Shown here piece by piece: positions 10,591 to 19,908 of a stretch of DNA of 64,000 nt; position 1 is the first letter of the stretch; every line of letters starts with the position of its first letter. The notes under the pieces are model-generated. The model searched no databases and was not told the DNA's origin. It saw only the letters and a list, made by a program, of their open reading frames with translations. The stretch comes from Bryopsis sp. KO-2023. Taxonomy: Eukaryota; Chlorophyta; Ulvophyceae; Bryopsidales; Bryopsidaceae. The position numbers and the translations under genes were made by a program. Where the stretch lies: positions 7,130,001 to 7,194,000 of the forward strand of contig BSYQ01000004.1 of NCBI GenBank assembly GCA_030272585.1, in the 5' to 3' direction.

Positions 10591-11528
10591 TTCACCTCTC
10601 CGTCTGCTTTTTCTTTCTTCCAGACTGGCTTATTTCTTTCTCTCTCTTTATCACCTCGCTGTCTCTGTTGTCTCTGTTGTCGCCTTCTTCCGATGTAGTC
10701 CAATTCCATGTGATCCGATCTGCGATTTCCGCCGCCGCCGCTGCCGCCGCCGCCGCCGCGATCTCGATTCAAGATCGAACTCCCGGATTGAGCTCCTCCC
10801 CACCTTTCCGCCACTCGAATAGCTTCATCCAAGGTCTTGGGGTTTTGGAGGTCGGTCTCGATACCAACCCTCCCTCGCAAACCATCGACGAACCTGTGTA
10901 TTTTCTCGCCCTCTGATGCGTCGGAAATATACAACATCAGCTGCCTAAAGCGATGCGTGTATTCCCGCACAGACATTCCGCCTTGGCGTAAATTCGCCCA
11001 TTCTGTCCGTGTGCGGCGCAAAAAATGTGGTTCCCCGAACTGGTTTTTCAGCTCCTCACAGAAGTCCTCATACGTCGGCAAAGGTCGGCCTCCATCAGTC
11101 TCCGACTCCTCCACTCTTGTCCTCCACCATGTTGCGGCTGGCCCTCTCAGTAGAGATCCTGCCAGGCGGAGTTTCGAGACTCCATCTTCGACGTGGGTGG
11201 CGTCAAAATGCACTCGGAGGCTGAACAACCAATCCTGGATAGGAGGGTCATTCTGCCTGCCTCCCCACAGATCAGGTCGGGCTGGCTTGCTTCTCAGGTC
11301 ATTACCTCGACCACCACTTCCAGCCGCCGTTCCAGCCTGTGCTGCAGTTGCCGCCCCGATTGCTGTTCCCACCTTGTCGGTTAGTTGCTCCAAAATGGAG
11401 CTTCCCACAGCCTCATTAACCGCCGTGCTCAGCATTCCCGGTACTTCTTCGACCACGCCTTGCACTCGGTTCAACCTTCCCATCACCTCCTCATACGCCG
11501 CCCTCAACTCAGCCACCTGTTGCTCCAT
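10533..11528 (-). CDS. gag: B1 gag with CCHC zinc knuckle
   Basis: 331-aa frame. Residues ~1-60 are helical. The middle is typical retrotransposon gag: [16 protein letters not shown], then [10 protein letters not shown] and [14 protein letters not shown]-like blocks. A Gly/Arg-rich stretch follows, and one knuckle, [14 protein letters not shown], sits near the end. It forms the particle and packages RNA. The start ATG at 11528 lies about 20 bases after a strong hairpin in the leader (11549-11589), and the 3' end overlaps pol. Confidence 0.9.
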   Translation of the reverse strand: MEQQVAELRAAYEEVMGRLNRVQGVVEEVPGMLSTAVNEAVGSSILEQLTDKVGTAIGAATAAQAGTAAGSGGRGNDLRSKPARPDLWGGRQNDPPIQDWLFSLRVHFDATHVEDGVSKLRLAGSLLRGPAATWWRTRVEESETDGGRPLPTYEDFCEELKNQFGEPHFLRRTRTEWANLRQGGMSVREYTHRFRQLMLYISDASEGEKIHRFVDGLRGRVGIETDLQNPKTLDEAIRVAERWGGAQSGSSILNRDRGGGGGSGGGGNRRSDHMELDYIGRRRQQRQQRQRGDKERERNKPVWKKEKADGEVKCYKCGRRGHYARDCPSRK

Positions 11529-11548
11529 CTCAGCCTCAGAAATCCTCG

Positions 11549-11589
11549 GTTAGGGTATTCCGCGGATAGGTAAATTCGGATACCCTAAC
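11549..11589 (-). promoter_or_regulatory. Leader hairpin just upstream of B1 gag
   Basis: Arms 11549-11562 and 11577-11589 (GTTAGGGTAT(T)CCG against CGGATACCCTAAC) pair over 13 bases with one bulge and a 14-base loop. In the minus-strand RNA it ends about 20 bases before the gag ATG. Possible packaging, dimer or translation signal; this is inference. Confidence 0.55.
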
Positions 11590-11600
11590 TTTCTCTTCCT

Positions 11601-11903
11601 TCATGGATGGAAGAACTCAGACAAGGCGAGGTCTGCTCTCTCCTCCTCGTCGAGGCTGTAGAACCTGGGGTTGGTCGGAAAGTCCGGTTCTCCTGCGGCT
11701 GGTGGTGGCTGATTCTCTTTGTCAGCCTGTTCTTCCAGCTCTTTTAAGAAGCAGAGTAGGTCGAGTTCCTCGTAGTTCAGTTGGACCTCGTTCCTCCTAG
11801 CTTCCCTCCGCACTACTGGTAATTCCAGTTCCTCGCCGGGATACTGCCACTCGATTCTGTAGTATAGCTCAAAAAGAAAATCAAGCCAAGGGTCCATAGG
11901 CAA
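11601..11903 (-). CDS. B1 small leader frame, 100 aa, unknown
   Basis: Acidic 100-aa frame (MPMDPWLDFLFELYYRIEW start, FHP end) between the leader frame and gag. No domain recognised. It is present unchanged in B2. Being acidic and Pro-rich it could be a short regulatory peptide or simply leader sequence that happens to be open. Confidence 0.4.
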   Translation of the reverse strand: MPMDPWLDFLFELYYRIEWQYPGEELELPVVRREARRNEVQLNYEELDLLCFLKELEEQADKENQPPPAAGEPDFPTNPRFYSLDEEERADLALSEFFHP

Positions 11904-11905
11904 AC

Positions 11906-12130
11906 TTACTGAGGTTCTGCCTGCGTTGGGGTTTCAGGGGTAAGCGGAAGATCAACTGTCGCCTCCGTCTCAGTTCTCGATTCGCTTGATCCTGTGCTTT
12001 CAGTATCACTATTGTCTTCGCCTATGTGCAGAACTTCCAACGGGTTCTCTTCCAGCCAGAGGTCTACAAGCAGTAACCTAGGATCTCCTTCTTCGCCAAA
12101 CCAGTATTCTTCTTCTCTGATTATAGGCAT
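11906..12130 (-). CDS. B1 first leader frame, about 75 aa, unknown
   Basis: Open from an ATG at 12130 (MPIIREEEYWFGEEG) just after the primer-binding site. The frame is also open upstream into the LTR as far as 12217, but that part overlaps the PBS. Acidic and Ser/Thr-rich C-terminus. Two bases separate it from the next small frame. No known domain. Confidence 0.35.
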   Translation of the reverse strand: MPIIREEEYWFGEEGDPRLLLVDLWLEENPLEVLHIGEDNSDTESTGSSESRTETEATVDLPLTPETPTQAEPQ

Positions 12131-12139
12131 AGAAAACTT

Positions 12140-12152
12140 CGCTCCGAAACCA
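12140..12152 (-). other. Primer-binding site of B1
   Basis: TGGTTTCGGAGCG on the minus strand, one base after the 5' LTR. It is the same 13-mer used by family A. Confidence 0.8.
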
Positions 12153-12153
12153 G

Positions 12154-12712
12154 TGAAACGGATTTGTTTCCTGAGGCTGAATACTTCCAGCCGCCACTTA
12201 ACCCGTTCTTCACACACGTTGGGAGACGACCAGAAGTTCTATAAGAAAGGTCTGAGACACGAGAGTATACAACTGAATCTTATTTCAACAAGCTTGTTCT
12301 TTACAACGATCCCCAGCCTTTTATACTCTCAGCCGAGAGCTTCTAGAAAACTCCCAGCCCATCTCCTAACCTTACAAATACTAGCTATCATCTAGCTCTC
12401 CTCAAAACGTCTCTATCATTTCTCAGCTCAGCCCTTCTAGCCAGAGCTCCGACTAACCCTTTATAACCCTTGATAACCTCTAGACTGAGGACCCAGACTG
12501 AAGCTCCTTCCAGTCTGACTCCCAAACTCTCAGCCATCTGAGACCTGACACTGAATATACTGAACCTGGTTCGAACTCTTTTCACTACGTTTCAGCCTCT
12601 CATTGAGCATCACGTAACTACCCCATTCCAGTCAGTCCGCGACTACCTGGAACTCTCAGACTGTAACCTCTGTTTTCCGCCTAGATCTTCGCCTACTAAG
12701 TCAGCCGTTTCA
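12154..12712 (-). repeat. 5' LTR of B1
   Basis: 559 bp partner of 4791-5349. A TATAAAAGG box lies on the minus strand at 12317-12325, a likely core promoter. Confidence 0.93.
12317..12325 (-). promoter_or_regulatory. TATA box in B1 5' LTR
   Basis: TATAAAAGG on the minus strand inside the LTR. The same box sits in the 3' LTR and in B2 (31070-31078). Confidence 0.55.
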
Positions 12713-12717
12713 GCTGC
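12713..12717. repeat. Target-site duplication GCTGC of B1 (right)
   Basis: Partner of 4786-4790. Together they define B1 as exactly 4791-12712. Confidence 0.9.
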
Positions 12718-14437
12718 TCTCCCAGAAGATATGACCTGGGAGAACTTTAAGAAGAAGTTTATGAAAAGGTGGCTGGGGGCCACCGATGATTTGATGAGCG
12801 AGCTAACAAGGCGTCGCCAACGGTCTACGGAGACGGTCGAAGATTTCGCGGACGCCCTTCGTGGCTTAGCTGAGGATATCACTGATATTCAGACCGCGAC
12901 ACGCACTGACGGCGCCACCCCGATCGCCCTGAACGACGAATTTCTCCGTCACATTTTTCAGGCTGGAATACCATCGAAGATAAGGGATGCTATAGCCCCA
13001 CTCCAGCATCAGAACTTTGAGGAAGTGGTGACGGCTGCAAAGGCAGTTGAGGGAATAGGGCTGAGTAAGAAAAGGAAAGCTCCAGACAGCACTGATTCAG
13101 ATTCAGACACAGAGAAGAACACTGGACAGACTACAGAAGAAAAGCTTCTGAATAAAGTGATGAACAAGGTTCAGAAAGTTATGGAGGGACATATGCACAA
13201 GATCTATACAGCCCTCCCAGCTCCAGAGGAAAGGCTGCTGGAATGGCGACAGAAAGTCAATGGAGGAGCTTCAGGAAAGAGGGATGGAAGGAGTCAAACT
13301 TATGAAGGCCAAAGACCCAGGGGTTATTATAGTCCTTTGTTGAACAAGGATCTGAACCTAGGAGAATGTTGGCACTGTGGGGTACCAGGTCATAGATGGG
13401 GAAGATGTCTTAAGAGGAAGACAGGAGTAACCTACAGCCTCCAATATAGAGCAGGCAAAACCCCTTTGGTTGTACAGGCGAACCCCAACCAAGGGAACTC
13501 CAAGTCTCAGGGTCCCCAAATGAATATGGTAGAGGGGAAGACCTCTGGAGGGGAGAATAAATATAGGATGGGGAATAAGCATGCTTTGATAGATGCACAG
13601 GCATTTCTAGACAGGACAGAGTTACCTGTCCCTCTCAAGACATTCATGTTCTATTCCCCTGAACTCAGGGAGGCCATCAGGAGGGAGGCAGACCTGATGA
13701 CTTCTGTGGATGCTGGGGTAACCCAACCCCTCCACTTTGAACCGGAAACCTCTGGCCAGGAGGATGAAGACAAGGAGGTGGGCATGCTGGAGGTGGACAC
13801 ACTTCAGAGAGAAGCGGCCTCCAGGAACACCCCAGCAAAATGCACCATCAAAATCAAGGGGGAGGCATTGGAGGCAGTGGTGGACACGGGGGCCAGCCAC
13901 AGCTGCATCTCCAGAGCCACAGTGGAGAAGCTTGGCCTGGTGGGCCAGGTCCAACCCTCCGAATGGGTTTTTAGGACAGCCAGTGGGGAGATAGCCACCT
14001 CTCTTGGGTATCTCCCAAAAATATTTGTCAGCATAGGAGGAACAGGCTCCCACAACTCTTTCATGGTGACAGACACAGACACCTGCTGTGTCCTGCTGGG
14101 GATAGACTTTCTTAAGTCAATCAGGGCCATGATAATGCTGGGACCACAGCAGATATTCTATCACAAGGGCAATGGGAAGATGGGGGCCATCTCTCTTAGG
14201 ACAGAGGAGAAGCAAAGCCCAGGGACGGAGGAGGAAGTCCAGACTGCAGCCGGGAAGAAGAGGAAAGGAGAAAGCTTGACCCCGGAGAAGAAGGTCAGAT
14301 TCAACCCCACCACCGAGACCATTCCAAGAGAAGCACCACACAGTCCTCTACCATCAGGATTCGGACAAAGGAGTACTCCGGCAACAGGAGTACAGAAAGA
14401 TGGAGGGAGAGAGGGGCCCTCCCAGGATTTTCATTAG
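12713..14437 (+). CDS. A body 1 gag (remaining part) and protease
   Basis: Continues gag beyond the B insertion; the first ATG here is 12731. It shows gag helices (TWENFKKKFMKRWLGATDD; EFLRHIFQAGIP), an Asp/Ser-rich stretch with a KKRK patch, one knuckle CWHCGVPGHRWGRC, then an aspartic protease with VVDTGASHSCIS and LLGIDFLKS. The gag-like half would bind RNA; the protease would cut the polyprotein. The RT frame begins 32 bases after its stop. Fossil part, interrupted once by B. Confidence 0.88.
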   Translation, partial: AALPEDMTWENFKKKFMKRWLGATDDLMSELTRRRQRSTETVEDFADALRGLAEDITDIQTATRTDGATPIALNDEFLRHIFQAGIPSKIRDAIAPLQHQNFEEVVTAAKAVEGIGLSKKRKAPDSTDSDSDTEKNTGQTTEEKLLNKVMNKVQKVMEGHMHKIYTALPAPEERLLEWRQKVNGGASGKRDGRSQTYEGQRPRGYYSPLLNKDLNLGECWHCGVPGHRWGRCLKRKTGVTYSLQYRAGKTPLVVQANPNQGNSKSQGPQMNMVEGKTSGGENKYRMGNKHALIDAQAFLDRTELPVPLKTFMFYSPELREAIRREADLMTSVDAGVTQPLHFEPETSGQEDEDKEVGMLEVDTLQREAASRNTPAKCTIKIKGEALEAVVDTGASHSCISRATVEKLGLVGQVQPSEWVFRTASGEIATSLGYLPKIFVSIGGTGSHNSFMVTDTDTCCVLLGIDFLKSIRAMIMLGPQQIFYHKGNGKMGAISLRTEEKQSPGTEEEVQTAAGKKRKGESLTPEKKVRFNPTTETIPREAPHSPLPSGFGQRSTPATGVQKDGGREGPSQDFH

Positions 14438-14469
14438 GGTCAGAGGTCAGGCCTGGTGATCTCAGGGGT

Positions 14470-16044
14470 GTGGCCACAGGGCTGCACAGGTTTACCACTA
14501 GAGGGGTGACACCTCCAGAATCCATCCTGGTGTCACAAGAGGAGAAAGGGAAAACCTTTGCTGACTTAAATATAGGGGATAGTTTGACAAGAGATGAAAG
14601 GAGGGCAGTGGAAAAGCTTTGCAAGTCTAGGAGGGAGGCCTGGTCTCTAAGTGAATACGAGATAGGCTCCTTTAGAAATCATGGTTACAAGATTGAAACT
14701 GGTACAGCTAGGCCTGTGGCAAAGAGGCAATATAGGGTTAGTGAATTTCAGAAGGGAGAGATAGAGAGGCAGCTAGAAGGGTTGCTAAAAGTAGGGGTAG
14801 TTAGACCCAGCCCAGGGTCACCTTGGTCTTCACCCACTCTCCTAGTCCCTAAGAAGGCACCAGGAAAGTGGAGGTGGTGTGTAGACTTTAGAGATTTGAA
14901 TGATTTGGTGGAGGCAGATCAGTACCCTCTGCCATTGATAGATGAATTGCTAGATGGGCTGGGAGGTAGGAAGTTTTATTCTAGTTTGGACCTTAGGTCA
15001 GGGTATTGGCAGTTGCCCTTAGCTGAGGAGGATAAGGGGAAAACAGCTTTTAGGACCTCCTCAGGGTTATATGAATGGGTTAGGTGTCCACAGGGACTCA
15101 AGACTATGCCAGAGGCCTTTCAGAGAGTTATGGACTCTTTGTTTGGCCACCTGGAAGGGGTCCAGGTCTACCTGGATGACATAGTCATCTTTAGCCACAC
15201 CTTCCAAGAGCATTTGGAAACTCTGAAGAAGGTGTTAGATATTCTGGAGAGGGAGGGGGCTAAGCTGTCCATAGAAAAGTGCTTTCTATTCCAGGAGGAG
15301 ATAGAATACTTAGGGCACCACATCACTAAGGCTGGATTTAGCCCTCAGGAGGACAAAATGGCCTCCATAGCAAAGCTGAAGACTCCTACTACAGTCACCC
15401 AAGTCAGGTCTTTCTTGGGGCTTACTGGATACTACAGGAGGCATGCCCCAGACTATGCAAGAAGAGCAGGAGCTCTCACAGAGCTCACTAAGGAAGGAGT
15501 CCCTTTTCTCTGGACCTGGAGATGTGAATACTCCTGGAGGCTGCTGAAGAAGATGCTGACTACAGCCCCAGTGGTGACTACCCTCAGGAGGGAAGGGGAG
15601 GTGTTCTTATGCACTGACTGGAGTCAGTATGCTATAGCTGGAATACTGGGTCAGATTCAGGAAGGACAGGAGAAGGTAATAGCTTATTTTTCCAAAAAGA
15701 ATAGTCAGACAGAAGCTAGGTATGCACCTAGTCAGGGGGAGGCTATGGCTGTGATTAAGACTATTAGGAAATTTAGTTATTATCTGACAGGGAGGGAGTT
15801 TACTGTCTTTACTGACTGTGGGGCCTTGTTCTGGCTAATGGGTTCTAGACACCTGAGCAATATGATGGCCAGGTGGGTGATAGAGTTACAGGGGTATAAA
15901 ATTAAGGTGGTCCATAGACCTGGGAAGTATCATGTCAATGCAGATGCATTGTCTAGACTAGTAATGAATAGAGAAAAGAAAAAGGAGGCACAGGGTCTGC
16001 CTACAGTGTCAGATCATCTGCCTCTGGGGAGGAAGCTGAGTTAG
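14470..16044 (+). CDS. A body 1 reverse transcriptase-RNase H
   Basis: 524-aa frame. RT blocks in order: LLVPKKAPGKWRWCVDFRDL (about 124-143), SSLDLRSGYWQLPL, QGLKTMPEAFQRVMD, YLDD at 234-237, LGHHITKAGF. RNase H follows with FLCTDWSQYAIAG, TDCGALFWLMG and HRPGKYHVNADALSR. The frame stops after RNase H, and integrase is encoded separately from 17636. It copies the RNA into DNA inside the particle. The split from integrase is unusual for Ty3-type elements and is the same in both bodies. Confidence 0.92.
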   Translation: MATGLHRFTTRGVTPPESILVSQEEKGKTFADLNIGDSLTRDERRAVEKLCKSRREAWSLSEYEIGSFRNHGYKIETGTARPVAKRQYRVSEFQKGEIERQLEGLLKVGVVRPSPGSPWSSPTLLVPKKAPGKWRWCVDFRDLNDLVEADQYPLPLIDELLDGLGGRKFYSSLDLRSGYWQLPLAEEDKGKTAFRTSSGLYEWVRCPQGLKTMPEAFQRVMDSLFGHLEGVQVYLDDIVIFSHTFQEHLETLKKVLDILEREGAKLSIEKCFLFQEEIEYLGHHITKAGFSPQEDKMASIAKLKTPTTVTQVRSFLGLTGYYRRHAPDYARRAGALTELTKEGVPFLWTWRCEYSWRLLKKMLTTAPVVTTLRREGEVFLCTDWSQYAIAGILGQIQEGQEKVIAYFSKKNSQTEARYAPSQGEAMAVIKTIRKFSYYLTGREFTVFTDCGALFWLMGSRHLSNMMARWVIELQGYKIKVVHRPGKYHVNADALSRLVMNREKKKEAQGLPTVSDHLPLGRKLS

Positions 16045-16338
16045 TAGGGTCTAGGAATAAGAGAAAGACTAGTCTAGGGGAGGACTAGTGGATGGCAAGG
16101 TTTGGTGGAATTTCTGGGACAGAGTCGATCAGGAGGTACAGGACGGGGGGATAGAAAAGATAAAGGTTAAATCCAAGAAATCTCCTGTAGAGGAAAGGGC
16201 CTCTGGGAGGAAACAAGTCCTGCTCAGGATTCTTAAGGGAGAAGCAGGCAGGGAAGAAGTAGATCGAGATAAGTTTCTCAGAGAACAGAGCAGAGTTCAG
16301 TAAACGGGAATTAGAAGTTCGAAGAGGAGAGGAAAGAA
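16045..16338 (+). other. A body 1 short interval after RT
   Basis: About 294 bases between the RT-RNase H stop and the 169-aa frame. A 71-aa open stretch (16088-16303) is too weak to call. Confidence 0.4.
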
Positions 16339-16848
16339 ATGGATGCAACCCAAGCCGCCGCCCTTGCGCACATCATCGCTGTTTTGCTGGAGCTACTGGT
16401 GGATATGGAGGAATATGAGGAGGAACTGCGACACCGTCTGCTTGTGGGAGAGTTCCGGATGAACACAAGAGCAGGCAGGGAAGCTCGGATAAATGTCTCC
16501 AAACTCGCTCAGTACACGGAGACACTGATGACTTTGCGAGGACTGTTAGACCAGTTTCGGTCAGGTGTTCCGATTGGTCCAGGCCCTCTTAGGCCCCCGA
16601 GGCAGCAGATAACAGCGATGTTGGCCCAGCCTATCGGAAACGCTGGAGGACAGGGAGGTGGAGGGGGTCCATCTAATAACCCTGCTGGCCTGCCGCGCTT
16701 TTACCCAGTGGCACGGGTGGAGGCAAGGTTCGAGGAGAACGGTGATGGCGATATGCAAGAGGTGCCTCCGGAGGAGCCGATAGTGGTGTACTCCTCAGGG
16801 GAAGAGGAGAACACTAGAGATGTGGGGGCACCAGGCCCCAGTGGTTAA
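16339..16848 (+). CDS. A body 1 169-aa frame, unknown
   Basis: Starts MDATQAAALAHIIAVLLELL. The N-terminal ~75 residues look helical with an amphipathic, Leu-rich start. Then a Pro/Gly-rich segment (LRPPRQQ; GGQGGGGGPS) and an acidic tail. No known domain; the hydrophobic run is too short and interrupted for a clear membrane span. It sits between the RT and integrase frames and is identical in body 2. Function unknown. Confidence 0.5.
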   Translation: MDATQAAALAHIIAVLLELLVDMEEYEEELRHRLLVGEFRMNTRAGREARINVSKLAQYTETLMTLRGLLDQFRSGVPIGPGPLRPPRQQITAMLAQPIGNAGGQGGGGGPSNNPAGLPRFYPVARVEARFEENGDGDMQEVPPEEPIVVYSSGEEENTRDVGAPGPSG

Positions 16849-17635
16849 GGGATGTTTTTAGTGGCAGTTTGAGTGTGTGGATGTTAGCCTGGTATGCAGG
16901 AGGGAAAGTTGAAGTCATGTCGGGGTTGAGAAGTGGTTCTGTAAGCAGGATTCTGCATTTTTCTTAAGTGATATAAGTTATCTCAGGAATAGTTAAGACT
17001 CCTGGAACAAATGAGTTCCACCTCTTAACAGAACACCAGTCTGAGTTTCTTTCAATCCACACTGAAAAACAGAAAACCACTCTGCTCACAGCCGGTCAAT
17101 CTCTAAGATAATTAAAGGAAGGTCTGAGGATTAGAAGTAATCCCAGACAAACGTTCAGATTCTGCAGAGATCAGGTATCCTGAAAGAGGGGACTCTCAGA
17201 ATGGAGGACTACAGTCTCGGGTAAGACTGTACACACTTTGATTTATTATAAATCAATCCCTGTGAGGTCCTCATACACTAAGTCGAAAATGGTGTGGTGT
17301 TTGATCCAACCTAGAAGTTAAGGTCACTTAAGAGGAAAAGTGCCCTTTCCCATAAACAGGACTGATAGTTCAAACTCTGGGATTAAACAACTGCATGTTA
17401 ACTGGACTAAGAGATGACCTCTAAAGCTTACAGCTTTCAGTCAGCCCACAAGCCAACTGTCACAGCTGTTTCCACCTGGAGGATTTTGTATTTAAGTGGA
17501 AACCCTTATTAACTAGAGGAGAGGGCAAACTTTGCTTTATCTACCCAGGATAAGCAACTTAAAGCAAAAGGATACCGGAGCTAAGAGGCTCTAAGTACAG
17601 ACGTAAGGCATTTAAGTCAAGAAGGAAGTATACAG
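16849..17635 (+). other. A body 1 non-coding gap between RT and integrase regions
   Basis: 787 bases with no convincing frame on either strand. The composition differs from the flanking purine-rich coding DNA. It could hold splice or internal initiation signals for the integrase frame; I cannot identify them. Confidence 0.45.
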
Positions 17636-19057
17636 ATGCGGAAGTATGACATCTGGAGGGACCCTTGCACCCTAAGTCTTTTGCAGAAAGACTTTGTGAA
17701 GTTTGCTGGATATTCCAGCCAAGAGAAGGCAGCAGCTAGGAAAAAGGAGGCTAGGTACATATGGGATTCGGAAACAGAACGAATGTTTCTGCAGGACGCG
17801 GGAGGAGATAAAAGGAGGGAAGTGCCAGTGGAGGCTAGGAGACAGGAGCTAATTATGGAGGCACACATAGCAGTGGGACATGTGTCGGTGAAAGGAACTT
17901 TGGAGAAGCTCAGGGAGCACTACTTTTGGTATGGGATGGAAAAACAAACCAAAGAAACTTTGGGGAAGTGTGAAACCTGCCAGGAGATCAGGCCAAAGTT
18001 TCTGATACAGCCTAGACTGCTCCAGACCCCAGCTGGCCTTCCGTTTTATCAGTGGGGGATGGATACATTTTCCATTAGGATGCCTGACACACAGGCTTTA
18101 GTGCATATTTTAGTAGTGGTGGACTATTTTACAAAATGGGCTGAGGCTGGAATAGTGGATGCAAAGAGTCCAATTTTTATAGCTCAGTTTCTATTCCAGA
18201 ACATCATTTGTAGGTTTGGGGTTCCTAGATTCTTCCTATGTGATAATGGGACAGAGTTTAAGGGTTTAGTGTTAGATTTATGCAAGCAAGAGGGGATAGA
18301 GATTAAGAACACTAGTCCGAACCATCCCAGAACAAATGGGCTGGCGGAGAGATTAAATCAGACCCTGAAACAGGGAATAGTGGGTAGGCTAAAAGAAAAG
18401 CAGGCAGAAGAGACACCCACCACAGGTGCACTCTTATTTTCAGTAAAGGATTTACAGGGGGCTTTATTAGACAGTCTTAGAGACTATAATAGCAGGATAA
18501 AAGAAACAACAGGGTACAGCCCTTTTGAATTAGTATATATTAGGAGGCAGGTGAATAAAAGAGACTGGGCAGCTTATCAGTTAGGACAACAACTAGAGGA
18601 GTCTCAGAGAGATTTAGGGGAAGGATCCCAACCTCAAGGAGGAGGCTCTGGATCCCAGACTTTAGCTGACAAAAGGGAAGAGGCAGTTTTATTAGATCCT
18701 GTGGTCCAGGAACTGCCAGTTCTGATCTCAGATAGGGAGTTAAAAGAGCTGAGTGAATTAAGAAAAAGGATAGAAGAGAGAGCTAAGGAATCAATAGGAA
18801 CAGCTCAGTATAGGCAGCAGAGGAACTATGGTGAAAGACTTAAGGAAAAAGAAAGAATAGAAGCTCTTAAAATAGGGGATTCGGTTTTAGTCAGAATTAA
18901 GACTTCTAAGAAGCTAGTGGTTAAAGCTCAGGCAGGATTTCGAATAGAGGAAATAGATAGAACAGGAGTTAGAGTTAAGGTCTCTGGGGGTACTCGACAG
19001 AGCCGGTGGGTGGCTCTAGAGGATGTCGCTGTACCCGGAGGAGAGCCTAGTACTTAG
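17636..19057 (+). CDS. A body 1 integrase
   Basis: 473-aa frame. HHCC zinc head: H77, H82, C112, C115. Catalytic core with D143 (GMDTF), D203 (LCDNGTEF) and E238 (NGLAERLNQT): 59 and 34 residues between, the D,D-35-E spacing. The C-terminal part carries LKIGDSVLVRIKTS, typical of the GPY/F-region position, but no chromodomain. It joins element DNA to the chromosome. It lies about 1.6 kb after the RT stop as its own frame, so expression needs splicing, internal initiation or another device; which one is not visible. Confidence 0.92.
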   Translation: MRKYDIWRDPCTLSLLQKDFVKFAGYSSQEKAAARKKEARYIWDSETERMFLQDAGGDKRREVPVEARRQELIMEAHIAVGHVSVKGTLEKLREHYFWYGMEKQTKETLGKCETCQEIRPKFLIQPRLLQTPAGLPFYQWGMDTFSIRMPDTQALVHILVVVDYFTKWAEAGIVDAKSPIFIAQFLFQNIICRFGVPRFFLCDNGTEFKGLVLDLCKQEGIEIKNTSPNHPRTNGLAERLNQTLKQGIVGRLKEKQAEETPTTGALLFSVKDLQGALLDSLRDYNSRIKETTGYSPFELVYIRRQVNKRDWAAYQLGQQLEESQRDLGEGSQPQGGGSGSQTLADKREEAVLLDPVVQELPVLISDRELKELSELRKRIEERAKESIGTAQYRQQRNYGERLKEKERIEALKIGDSVLVRIKTSKKLVVKAQAGFRIEEIDRTGVRVKVSGGTRQSRWVALEDVAVPGGEPST

Positions 19058-19226
19058 GAGAATACTTTAGGAGAGTTTTACGGGGAAGCTTGGACCAAAC
19101 TACTAGCGAGATATCCAAGAATAGAGAACAGTAGCGAGTGAGACGGGTTTTAAGGAGTGTCTTCGGGAGGTCAGAGATAAAGTTCTAAAAGATATTTCGT
19201 TAACGACGAAGACTTCGAAGGAAAGA

Positions 19227-19688
19227 ATGGCAGGAACAATGTCCGAACAGCAGCTGAACGAGTGCATGGCGGCTGAAGTGCTCCGCCTTCGGACGGAGTT
19301 AGAAAAACAAAGAGTGGAGGTTACTAGACGGCTCAAACGGGCCTTCACAAACGAAACCACCGCTGGGAGGACGGCGAGAGAGTTACTCAGGCGCCAGAAA
19401 ATCGCTCTACTGAGTAACTTAGAGAGTTTGGGGAGGATAGAAGACTTTCAAAGTCGACTGCGGAAAACCCAAGGGGAAGAGGAAATTCCGGAGGAGAGAC
19501 TGCAGGAGGTGGTTCGCGAGAGGTCTAGGACTTCTGGGTGGCGACGACAGGATTCGAACCAAAAACGGCGGCTGGAAGTCGTGGGTGACATGCACGAGCA
19601 AGAGATTAAGCGAGCGAGAGGAGAGGAGAGTGAGAGCGATGGGTTTGAAGTCACCGATAGTGAGAGCGAAGGAGAGAAGGGAGGTTGA
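19227..19688 (+). CDS. A body 1 153-aa frame, charged helical, unknown
   Basis: Starts MAGTMSEQQLNECM. Arg/Glu/Leu-rich and probably largely helical or coiled coil over residues ~10-85, then basic clusters (NQKRR, EIKRARGE) and an acidic Ser-rich end. No recognised family. It lies downstream of integrase and is identical in body 2. Confidence 0.45.
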   Translation: MAGTMSEQQLNECMAAEVLRLRTELEKQRVEVTRRLKRAFTNETTAGRTARELLRRQKIALLSNLESLGRIEDFQSRLRKTQGEEEIPEERLQEVVRERSRTSGWRRQDSNQKRRLEVVGDMHEQEIKRARGEESESDGFEVTDSESEGEKGG

Positions 19689-19908
19689 GACATCGGCAGG
19701 AGAGCTCTGGAGGATGTAGAACTTTGATTGAGTGAGGGAGAATATTGGGAGACCCAACGCATAGATATGGAGTCAGCTTGAGAGGACATAGAGAAGTGTT
19801 TTAAACCCCAAGCCTCGAGGCATCGAATTCTTTCGACGGAGAAAAAGAAAACCAACGGAGCGGGAGGTTTTGCTTTTTGTTTAAAAAAAAAAAAAGAGAG
19901 AAAAGAGA

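Larger units (their letters stand above)
4791..12712 (-). mobile_element. Family B chromodomain Ty3/gypsy element, copy B1
   Basis: 7,922-bp LTR element nested in A gag, minus strand, with 559-bp LTRs beginning TGAAACGG and ending CCGTTTCA and a GCTGC target duplication. Order along its own strand: 5' LTR, PBS, two small leader frames, gag with zinc knuckle, pol (protease, RT, RNase H, integrase, chromodomain), a 3' accessory coiled-coil/zinc frame, purine tract, 3' LTR. LTRs differ at one site by eye (near 4968 against its partner), so it is young. It looks whole. The chromodomain places it among chromoviruses. Confidence 0.93.

Noticed and set aside
11549-11589. Telomere-like TTAGGG/CCCTAA in B leader.
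   Set aside because: Only one unit on each side, and these form the arms of a hairpin; no telomeric array is present.
19548-19562. B-box-like GATTCGAACC in the 153-aa frame of A.
   Set aside because: The T-stem cannot form beyond two pairs, and the sequence is accounted for by the coding frame.
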